Below are positions 24,351 to 33,945 of a stretch of DNA of 64,000 nucleotides, one piece after another. A program made the translations under genes and the position numbers. This DNA comes from Primulina eburnea. Its lineage: Eukaryota > Streptophyta > Magnoliopsida > Lamiales > Gesneriaceae. The stretch lies in contig NW_027331347.1 in NCBI RefSeq assembly GCF_022965805.1, positions 62,001 through 126,000 on the forward strand, in the 5' to 3' direction. Numbering within the stretch: the first letter of the stretch is position 1; each line of letters starts with the position of its first letter. Under the pieces are notes generated by a model. It had not been told where the DNA came from. It ran no database searches and was given only the letters and a program-made list of their open reading frames with translations.

Positions 24351-25345
24351 TATTGGCTTGGAAGTTATTTAACTTATCCTAGTTATTTCTCGGACTATAA
24401 AATGAGTTTTGTAGTCTTGATTGAATTCATAGAAATTCAAACAGGCAGAGATTAGAAAGTGATAGGATCAGGGAACAAATTGAGAGAGAATTATTTTAAC
24501 TCTTGAAATTGAATGACTGAAACTTATTCTAGAAATTTTCTGCATGTGTTTCTGCTACAATCTTTCAATCCCCCACTCTTATCACATCTATAATTCAACT
24601 ATTTCCGTTGCCAATTTTATTAGGTTTTAAATCATTGGATTTGGATTCTCCAAAAAGAGATATGATATTAAATGCATTTCTTAAAATATATTCCGTTGCC
24701 AATTTTATTAGGTTTTAAATCATTGGATTTGGATTCTCCAAAAAGAGATATGATATTAAATGCATTTCTTAAAATATATATATTTATAATATACCTCGTA
24801 ATCATATCATAATTCACATATGTTTGTGTATTCTTACATGTTCGAAAGGTACATAAAAATAAATGCGATATTGCAATTGCCAATGACCTCAAAAGAAATG
24901 TATGTTACAAAATGAGCCACCAAGAAAATACATCTCTAACAAGTTAAAGGTTAAATAAAAGCCAATTACAAGAAGAAAAAAACGAGTCAAAGTCCATGTT
25001 AATCAGAAAATATCTAAAATTTTAACGATCAAATGATGAACCAAACGACCAAACCCTATTACAATTTTATATGACATTTTTCATATTTTCTATTATATTA
25101 TTTATTTATATAAAGTTATATGAAAATAGAAAGCACAAGTATAATATAAGATAGATACCTCACAAATCACACAACCTCTCGAATGAAGAAACTAGTTTTC
25201 TGTTTCTTTTTCAAGTCTCCCCTTCTCAAATATAAGCAAATTCACTTGTAACGGAGGATTCTTTTATTATATATGAGGAAAACATCTCCAACTCTCTTTC
25301 AGTCGCAATTTCATTTTGGAAGATACTATAGTGATCTTTCAATGG
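24351..25345. other. Intergenic with an 88-bp tandem duplication
   Basis: AT-rich, with no supported gene. It contains a perfect-looking tandem duplication at 24603-24778 and is the flank into which the Tat element inserted. Confidence 0.5.
24603..24778. repeat. 88-bp tandem duplication, two copies
   Basis: 24603-24690 and 24691-24778 both start TTCCGTTGCCAATTTTATTA and appear identical by eye. The high identity points to a recent duplication. Confidence 0.92.
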
Positions 25346-25416
25346 TGATACTCTCATAAGAGTTCGGGTCATAGATGATACGGGAAATTAAATAGATAAC
25401 CCAAATCAGGGTCAAT

Positions 25417-27285
25417 TGTTAGAGTAGATGCCCTGCAAGCCAACTGTTGGCTAGAGATTTTATTGACTCAAGTTTAATAAACAATCTTTATTTTAATATA
25501 ATTCATTATTTCATTGTTTGTTATATCTTTATCTGTATACCCATGTTATCAAAAATAGATAAAAACCTTGATTATACTTTAATACAAATGAATCGTAATT
25601 CGATGTTCAAACTCATTTGTAAACACTGTATGATCTAAATTCGTTCCTAGTCGATTCAGCCGCCTAAAACATGGATAAATGTCGCTTGAGCTCGAGAGTA
25701 GCATATGTGATATTGTGTACTGCGTTTCTTGGTAAGGGCATAGAGATGTCCAAACATACAGATGGGTAGTCATATGATGATTATACCAAACAACCCTCCA
25801 TCGGACTTTCCAAGTGGTTATCATTCATCAAGAGGATAAATCTGTGATTATGATTGTACACCATTAGGCCTTATGACCCGAGAAAATACTGAGGCTCTAT
25901 ATGCTAGGGCAGTGTTTTGACTAGTTTACCTGATCCAAGAGAGTCATCAGGTGGCGAGGTTAGATACAGTTGCGACACATATAGGAGCCAGTACATTGTA
26001 GTCGGGGATTCATCGCTCACCCATGAGTGTGGATATCCTATGTGATCTGATGAAATAATAGTGCATGAAAACTCTGGTCAAAGTATGAGATGTACAATGG
26101 AGAAGGATTTCTCCAATGGTACATGCGATGCCACTATTTATATGTATCACATAATTATCAAATTATTATGCAACCCTCGATGAACCAATGGTTGCAGATT
26201 CGATCCCTGAACCATTGAGGGTAACAAAGAGTTGTGAACCCACGGCTAGCTGTATCCCTGAACATTGAGGGCTATACAAGTACTGGATCATTTGTCCCAT
26301 TGAGAGAATAAATTAAAGGAGTTGAATTTATATTATGATATAGTAAATTCAAGGAGTTGGATTTATGATAATTAAATTTTGATAAAATAAAACTTTTATA
26401 AGATAGTAAATTCAAGAAGTTGATTTTATGAATTTATAAAATTTGGAGAAAATAAATTCAAGGAATTGAATTTATAAATTTTGATAATTTAATTTATTAA
26501 ACTCAAAAGTTGGGTTTATTAAATATTAAATTTTGGAGGTGATAAATTCAAGGAGTTGAATTTATAATTTAAATATTAAATTCAAAATTTGAATTTATAA
26601 TTGATTTAATTTATTAAACTCAAAAGTTGAGTTTATTAAATATTAAATTAAATATAGTGAGAAGTGTGTTTAATGGGCTTGTAATAGTACAAGTCCAACA
26701 TACTAAATAACTAAAGTTTTAATGGACTTTGATTAATTAATTAAACTAGTTGAACTAGTCCAATTAATTAATAAAGCTCATTAATGTTAATTATATAGGC
26801 CCAATTATTATATTATGGTAATTAGGTCATGGAGGTTCTATTTAAGTAAGAGACTTAACCCTAGCCTCCATAACACATTGGAATTTTCAAAATTCTTTCT
26901 CCTCCTCCTCTCCAAATTTTGGCCACTTCTCTTGGGAGAAAAGTTTGAGCCATCTCTCATACTTTGATCTCCAACGTTAAAACTTCTTCAAAATTTTCTA
27001 GTGCAATTTGGAAGAGGATCAACTCTTCTAGTCGTGGACCTGATTAGAAGAATAAAGAAATGATTATGAAGATCGTTCGTAGGAATTCATCAAGAGCTAG
27101 ATCCACCTATACCGGATTAGTTGGAGCCAAGTGATTTAATTCACCAAAGGTATAAAAGTTTTAAACATCCTATGTATGTTTAATTTATAAAATCATACGA
27201 ATGCTCAAACATATATTTTGATTGTCAAAATAAAAATTTTAAAAATTTCGCTGTGTTTGGACACGTAGAAAACCGAGATCCAACA
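25417..27285 (+). mobile_element. Copia-type solo LTR, 1869 bp
   Basis: Starts TGTTAGAGTAGATGCCC, ends GAGATCCAACA, and is flanked by TCAAT at 25412-25416 and 27286-27290. The empty site is seen in the other Tat LTR at 58588-58593. It is homologous to the minus-strand LTR at 11710-13144. A TATA-like CTATTTAAGT lies near 26839. About 7 short hairpins occupy 26340-26640. No coding region. Confidence 0.93.
26340..26640. repeat. Array of AT-rich hairpins in the solo LTR
   Basis: Repeated imperfect palindromes of the forms AAATTCAAGGAGTTGAATTT and AAACTCAAAAGTTGAGTTT occur near 26345, 26411, 26456, 26498, 26544, 26579 and 26617. Each has arms of 7-8 bp and a loop of 3-4 nt. Confidence 0.85.
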
Positions 27286-27934
27286 TCAATATGCAAGATG
27301 GATTCTTCAGAAGTCGGGCAGATGGATGCTCGAGACATTTTCTCCTCAGGCTACCAGTAGCCCGGGTTCTCATACAAGTTCCCAGGAGGCTTTCTACCCG
27401 GGCTACCTCAGAATCAACACTTCACTCGAGTGCAGCGGTATGGAGCACCTTATGTTTGACCATCATTACTGTCAGAACCACATGGGTTGGCGTGTCAGAA
27501 CAACTTGTTAGATGCAGGGTATGCGCAACCATAAAACCCTAAATAGCAGGTGGACACTAAAAACAAGGTAATCATGATATTTCCTTCTATAAATAACAGG
27601 TATGTGTTTCATTTTAGAGATAAGGGATTTTGGAGCGTTTAACGTATATTCATTCACATATACAGCCAATTTATCCTTCACCTACACCTGCTGACTTAAG
27701 CATCGGAGTGGCCACGCCGGACACCTCTCCGGCGCCCATTCACGAGTTAATTTCTTTGTTTGCAGGTTACAGCTGAAGCCATATTACAGAGATATCTCTT
27801 TATCACAGATATATTCTCCCTTGCTCATTTTTCCTTCATAGAAGTCTTATCAGATCCGGCGAATTGTCCCGATCCAACTCACCCAATTCGTCCAGATCAT
27901 TTCATCTGTGGGAAATTGAGCTCAAGATGAAGAC

Positions 27935-28685
27935 ATGGCTCCTACAAGAAGGACAGATCGAGATACTTCCCGTGTTCCTGGAGATGATGCACTTATCTCC
28001 AGACAAGGTGGTCCTTCGTCCGCAGGACCTCCACCTATTATTACTTTGTCCCCGAAGTATTTGGCTCGAATTATATCCAATGTAGTGGGAAAAGCCGTAG
28101 CAAGTAGGGCCCCTTCTCATCATGCTACCCAACCTGAAGGAGAGCACGAGCGAAAGCAGGAGGTGAGAGAGGAGGAAGTGAGGACGGAGGAGAGGGAGTC
28201 TAGCGCCGGTTCTTAGTCTCTTACTGTGGCTGAGGAGTTGGAGGAATTGAGACAGAAGATGAGAATTTTGGAGGGAGAAATGGAGAGTCGGAATCATTTT
28301 CGGGTAATCGCTAAATGATGCACATTTGTTGATGCTACCGGGCATTTTAAATATGCAAAAATCAGGGACTATGATGGCAGTGCTGACCCTTAGGAACATT
28401 TAGCCCGGTTTGAGAACATGGTCATGCTGCTTTGCTATGGGGATCGAATTAAGTGTAAGGTGTTCCTAACTACTTTGGTGGACTTGGCCCAAAGATGGTT
28501 CGAAGGATTATCTCCTCAGAGCATACAATCTTTCGAAGATTTTCAAAAGTTATTTTTACATCATTTTAGCAGCAATAAGAAGTATAAGAGAATTGTTTTC
28601 AGTCTTTTTGAAGTAAAGCAGATCCTGAAAGATATTTTGAGGGCTTACATCCAAAGATTCAATCTAGTTGTTTTGGATGTCTCCT
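27935..28685 (+). pseudogene. gag: Tat gag, N-terminal part
   Basis: From ATG 27935 one frame runs to the Athila insertion at 28685, with stops at TAG 28214, TGA 28316 and TAG 28391. The opening is MAPTRRTDRDTSRVPGDD, then a Glu/Arg-rich stretch, a short coiled-coil segment (EELEELRQKMRILEGEME), and the Retrotrans_gag core at about 28340-28680 (EHLARFENMVML, QRWFEGLSPQSIQSF, LRAYIQRFN). This type of gag is typical of the Tat clade. It is the capsid precursor and is non-functional. The frame continues after the Athila element at 40791 if one CTCCT copy is removed. Confidence 0.87.
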
Positions 28686-30124
28686 TGTTGCGTGTTTTCA
28701 CTACCGCAAGTATACGGTGTCAAGTTTTAGTACTGTATGAGTACAGATATCGATCCCACGAGGAGTAATTATTCAAAGTTGTATATTAATTACCATAATT
28801 GACACAGCTCAACTTTATTTAGACAAATCGAATGGTTGGCTTGTAATCATTTCAAATAAAATAGCAATTACTGTAATTCTAGCATGCAGCAGACAATTCA
28901 CTGAGAAAATAAGTCTAGAGATATGATTTCGTCAAGTCTCCCCTATGCTAAATTAACATTGATCAACATTCAATTAAATTGCACCATGTGTATTAACCAA
29001 GAACTCTCAATATTTTCTATTCCCTCTGTCGAGTGATAAATAGAAATGTACTACCTATTACTGATTTTAATATGTCTATTCAAAATCACGTAACACGTAA
29101 TAAATGTAAACAAGGTTATTTTATGGATTCGTCAGAGTTATACGTCTTGTGCACGTTATAAATTTCTAACGATGTGATTTCTTCTGTCCTAATTTCGATC
29201 CCCTCCGTCGAGTGTTAGATTTCAATTATGTAATCAATCGAATTATGGCCAGTAATTCAAAAGCATTAAGAACAAGAAATCACACATAAACACGATGAAA
29301 TAATTCAATGAAAATTCAAATCGTCGTTCACATAGGTTCAACCACGACTACATCAATCTCTAGAAAATAAAATTAGTTCATGCTCGAGTTTAAATCACCA
29401 CAAAACCTGTTTGTAATCATTAAAAACATAAAAGTAAGAAACCGAATTAAGAACGTGTAGGCGAGGGATGGAAGAGCTTCTCCGTGTCCGGATTCAACGT
29501 CTTCTATCTCCGTTCTTCGCGTCCCGTGCTCCGCGCGCTCTCACTTTTTCTCCTTTCTTTCGAGTAGTGTGACGGCTGTCGTAAAAATATTTCCGACCCC
29601 TTTTTGAATCAACGCCGAACCCTTTTTATTTCTGGAAATCGCGCCGCGCGCATATGCGCGGCACAAACTCGCGCATATGCGCGGGTGCTTCGGGTGCTGG
29701 TCTTCTTGCGCGTATATGCGCGCCATAAGCGGCGCATATGCGCGTCGCTCTCGGGTTGTCATCTGTTCTTTCTCGCGCACATGCTCGCCTTGAGTGGCAC
29801 ATATGCGCTGAACTCTCTGTATGGGTCGCGCATATGCGCGGATTTTGGGGCGCATATGCGCCGCTCTCTCTGCCAGTTGTGCGCATGTGCGCGGGAATAT
29901 GTCGCGCATGTGCGCGGATCTTTCAACATTCCACCCTTCGGAGTATTGCTCACACTTCTTCTCCTAGGCGCCATTTTAGCTCGTTTTCACGCACATGTTG
30001 TATCCGCACCTAGATTCCTGCAATCACACCAAAAACAACAAATGCGCGTAATTCTGCCCAAAAAAGACTAACAATCTATATTAAAAATATAGGAATAATT
30101 TAAGTGCATAAAATGCACTTATCA
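28686..30124 (-). repeat. 3' LTR of the Athila element
   Basis: On the minus strand it starts TGATAAGTGCATTTTATG at 30124 and ends CACGCAACA at 28686. It holds the palindrome array 29646-29916 with a TATA-like AATAAAAAGG at 29621-29630. The start itself is a hairpin (AAGTGCATTTTATGCACTT), also present in the other copy. Confidence 0.93.
29646..29916. repeat. Ten-unit palindrome array in the Athila 3' LTR
   Basis: Ten copies of GCGCATATGCGC or close variants (GCGCATGTGCGC, GCACATATGCGC). They fall in five doublets: a spacer of about 8-10 bp within a doublet and about 18-30 bp between doublets. The last doublet (plus-strand order) uses CATGTG. Nearly every unit is a run of alternating purine and pyrimidine. 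Open frames here (repeats of R-I-C-A or A-Y-A-R) are by-products of the repeat. Confidence 0.93.
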
Positions 30125-30144
30125 AATCCCCCCAAACTTAAACT
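30125..30144 (-). promoter_or_regulatory. Polypurine tract of the Athila element
   Basis: On the minus strand AAGTTTGGGGGGATT directly precedes the LTR start TGATAAG. It primes plus-strand DNA synthesis. Confidence 0.88.
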
Positions 30145-31847
30145 TTTGCTAGTCCCGAGCAAAAAGAAAGCTAAAAATAAATAAAACATTAACTAGACTA
30201 AACTAAACTAAATGAACAAGAATTGTGAAATAAAAGGATAACCTCTGGCCTCAGAGATTACAATTTCCATGATATTAAATCAAACACATGCCAAATTACT
30301 CAAAGTTCACGTGCGTGTGTGTTCTGCTATTCTCGTTTACCCACTCCAACTGCCAAGATAAGTTCATAGCTGTTCATCTCATAAAATTCTGGACTCCTTG
30401 ACACATATGTAATTAGCAAAATCATTGAAGCACACATTTACCTTCACAAATCAACAGGACTTATAAGGTAACATTTGGCTAAACAAAGTGGTATTATGAA
30501 GACAACAATTAACCAAATAAATCCAAAATCATGAGATGCACACATGTACAAAACAAATTCTGTGTCTATCGACGGCATTTTTCAAGTGTCCATAAGCTTA
30601 ACTTTGACAACTCTTCTCCACTAGTATATTGGGTACGCGTGACTCGGTTAATAGGTCTTTTAAGCTTATAACGTTAGGCTATGGCTAATGGCTTCAAATG
30701 AAGGTAGGGAGTCAAAAGTGAGAGAAAACAAACAAATTCATTTTTCAATACGCGTCTCCTTCCTTTTGTTTCACTTCCACTTGCCTTGCCACAACAGTTT
30801 CATCATTTTGTCCTCTTTTTACATCACATGTCATACTCTTTTCCTCTTTATTCAACTTCTCCAATTTTTTTTTTTCACCTTTTCAAGATATTCTTATATG
30901 CACACAAGGGAGAAGAACTTTTGTAGTGATACACATGTTCGTTTTCTCTCAGTTTTCGGTAGGCACTAGTGTATATGCTCAAAAGTTGGTAGTTGACGTA
31001 GGAGTTTAGAATTGATACGAATGGGGGCTTTTGTGTGCCTTGGCACACTCCATTCGATTTTCATTAAGCTCAAACATGGGACACTAGGGCATAATATGAT
31101 GTTATGGGTAGGCTCGAAAGGCTCAAACGTTCCAAAAATAGCCTAAATCATCCCTAAGTCACACAATACCCGTATCTCGCCTCGAAGAGTGCCAAGCCAA
31201 GTTCTAGACTACTTTCAATTAACCAATCAACAAACACAGACAGATCATGTTTTCGGGTATTCAAACAGAACAAATCACATCTCATTCTCATTTAAGCTCA
31301 AAGGGCTAACAATCGACAAATTATTCAAGGAAAACAGGCCCAACATACATCAAAGACTGCCTGAATCATTTTTGTGTTAGTGAACATGCAATTCAACAAC
31401 AAGTAATCAACATCCAGGTTTTGGAGTCCATTCATTCATTTCAAATCACAACCACATGAACACTCTCTCGACATCGTGTGTATCAACAATCATAGCAATC
31501 GTGAGTCAATGTGTAAACAGTTAAGTAAAGATTGCATGCATTTGGATTCGTAATCAAGGAATAGCATGAATTTCGGGTCAACTCTCATCATTGTTTGGTT
31601 ATCACCTAAATTCCACAACTCTAAAAAAAACAATTCACGACTACGAAAATAAAAATAACGACTGAATTAATTTTTTTTTCAAATTAAATAAACATAAAAA
31701 AATAACAAAGCAAATAACATCAAAGCAACAAATCAACTCTCAGATCAAATAATCAAATCACCCCCCCCCCCCCAAACTTAAAATATGCATTGTCCTCAAT
31801 GTATAAACAAGAAAGAAATGGGACATACATACCTCACACGGCGAGCG
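30145..31847 (-). other. Non-coding 3' region of the Athila element
   Basis: About 1.7 kb between the downstream ORF and the polypurine tract with no supported gene. At 31761-31773 it holds a run of 13 C (G on the element strand) in the context AAGTTTGGGGGG, the same motif as the terminal polypurine tract. Confidence 0.7.
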
Positions 31848-33011
31848 TCAGTGCTCGCCGTTATCGTCGTCATCATCCATGTGCTGGGGTGGGTACTCTG
31901 GAGGAGGTCCTGGATACTGTGGTGGGGGTGGTGGTGGATACTGTGGCGGCCAAGCAGGTGGCTGGGGAAACATGGGATCATCTGGACCTAAAGGTGGGAA
32001 CCGCTGAGCAAGAACGGACGTGAAGTCCATCATATACCCCATGGCATAGTCCGTGCGGTACTGAAGCGAATCCAGCACCTGGCGCTGCTCAACTAGTAAT
32101 CTCCTCTGATCCTGCATCTCAAGCTCTAGTCGTCTCAATGTGTCTCCCCTGCGCTATCGGGCTCCCTCAGGTGGTGGTGGCAGTGGTTGAAGCGGTGCCT
32201 GTGGCAGGTCCTCGTCATCTGAATCAACGGGAGGCAGATAAGGCGCAACGATGGGAGCCTTCGGTTTGAGCACTTGCTCATCGGGCGACCAAGCAACTCC
32301 GGCATGTCTGCATAGGTCGGTAACAATGTGAGGGCACGGGAGGGCGACCGTGGCTAATCCTGTGCCGGCTCTCATGATCGAGCCATATATTAATCTTCCC
32401 AAGTTCACATATTTTCCCATCAAAATCGCAAAGACAAGCGCGACCTTGTCTTTGGTTACGTCGTGGTAATGTGAGGATGGGAGAACTCGAGCCAACACGA
32501 ATGACGTCCACGCACTTGCATTAGGAGTCATCTCGGATTTCTTCAGTGAGATTAGACCACTCGCGCTCATCTTCCATACGGCGCCTGCCTGACACACAGT
32601 CCGGATTACCTCTGAATAATCGACCCCATCGTCTAAGAATGCACTGTACTCGTCCTCTTCAAGGCTCGGCATCTGATATATCGTATTTATCGTCTGAGAA
32701 TCAAATGATACCAATTTTCCTCTCACAAGTACCTTTGAGTCATCATGCCGTATCCGCAGATTGGCATAGAACTCTCTGACGACAGAAATCACCGCGTCTG
32801 GAGGTGGTTGAGCAAATGCAACCCACTGTCTTCTTTCCAATTCTCGCTCAATAAAACCACGTAGTGTCGATAAATTAAATCCCCTCTCTGGGATAATCGA
32901 CCGAGTCATCGAACTCTCATGCACCTGTTGGGCTTCCTCACTCCAAAAACGGTGCGAATCATAACTTGCGGAAGAGGAGGCGCCTTTCTTTGATTTTTTC
33001 TTCGGTGCCAT
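31848..33011 (-). pseudogene. Athila downstream ORF (plant transposon protein type), one internal stop
   Basis: ATG at 33011 (MAPKKKSKKGASSSASYDSH) opens a frame of 387 codons ending at 31848, with one internal TAG at 32154-32156 (codon 286). The N-terminus is Lys/Ser-rich. The body (RGFIERELERRQWVAF, VRGKLVSFDSQTINTIY, VRTVCQAGA-like, YGSIMRAGTG) resembles the domain annotated as putative plant transposon protein in Athila-type elements. The tail after the stop is a helical QDQRRLLVEQRQVL segment and a Pro-rich PPQYPPPPPP run with an acidic end. It lies where retroviruses carry env, but I see no signal peptide or membrane segment. Its role is unknown. The stop would remove only the tail. Confidence 0.85.
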
Positions 33012-33461
33012 TTCAATTCAATAATCCAAATCTCACAATCAACACCAAACTCAACCCACAATATATCAAAATCGAAGACAATCGGACTTCCCAAACTCGA
33101 ACAATATAATTTCACCACACCAATAAGCCAATAAGCAATTCAACGTACAACCCAATCACAGAGAATGTATACCAATTCGACGTACCCACTTCACGATATA
33201 AAGAGTTCCCCCAAATTACTTGAACCAATTTCTATGAAATCTGAAAATTTTAATAAAATCTGAAGAGAGAACCCTTACTTGAACAAGAAGATGACCGGAA
33301 CTAGAATTGGGAGTGTGCCGGAATTTCACGGCGGCGATTGGCAGCGGCGGTCGGTTTCTGATGGAGGCGACGGCGTGAGGATTTTCGGAGAGGAGGCGGT
33401 GGTGAGGGTTTCTGAAAAGGGGAGTGATGTTTAGCTGTGAAATCGCGATGTCCTCTTTTTT

Positions 33462-33738
33462 TTTAAATACTGAGACGCGCGCATATGCGCGCCTTGAAGC
33501 GGCGCATATGCGCGCAAGCTACTGGCTGGCATGCTGGAAGTTGGCGCATATGCGTGCCCGGATTGGCGCATATGCGCCGAACTTTCTGGAAATATGGCGC
33601 ATATGCGCGCCAGGAGTGGCGCATATGCGCCAAAGCTACTGGAAATTTAGCGCATGTGCGCGCTCGGAATGGCGCATATGCGCTGAGCCCTCGGCCAATG
33701 ATGCGCATGTGCGCGGAAATTCGTTGCGCATGTGCGCG
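33462..33738 (-). promoter_or_regulatory. Internal ten-unit palindrome array with TATA-like box
   Basis: 33476-33738 holds ten GCGCATATGCGC-type units in five doublets, with the final doublet CATGTG, the same layout as in the LTRs. The intervening sequence differs from the LTR copies. On the minus strand the array is followed within about 7 bp by TATTTAAA (33462-33469), about 450 bp before the ATG of the downstream ORF. Inferred: an internal promoter for that ORF built like the LTR promoter. Confidence 0.6.
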
Positions 33739-33945
33739 TGGCAAACTGTCCTTCGCATTTTTTTTCTAATAAAATACCTGCAAAAGAATAACAAAATGCA
33801 AATTAATACTTGAATCGAGAAATTTAAAATTAATAAGCGAATGAATCAAAATAAAAATTAAATAAATTGAATGCAAAAATAAATAAATGTGGGTTGCCTC
33901 CCACACAGCGCTTGGTTTAACGTCATCAGCCTGACTTGCTTCAGT

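Larger units (their letters stand above)
25346..27904 (+). repeat. 5' LTR of the Tat element, split by a solo LTR
   Basis: TGATACTCTCATAAGAG at 25346 matches TGATACCCTCATAAGAG at 58522. After the insert the match resumes at 27291 and runs to ATTTCA at 27904. The shared body includes a GGCTACCAGTAGCC hairpin near 27350 and a TATA box TATAAATA at 27588-27595. Differences from the 3' LTR are frequent, so this is an old insertion. Confidence 0.85.

Noticed and set aside
29646..29916. Palindrome arrays as CRISPR-like repeats
   Set aside because: Units are only 12 bp, spacers are short and conserved between LTR copies, and the array sits in an LTR.
29541..30071. Overlapping open frames on both strands rich in R-I-C-A and A-Y-A-R repeats, also at 33424-33813 and 40204-40725
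   Set aside because: They arise from the GCGCATATGCGC array, which is open in many frames on both strands. They have no start context or domain.
31848..33011. True envelope gene in the Athila element
   Set aside because: No signal peptide, hydrophobic membrane segment or glycoprotein features are visible in the frame.
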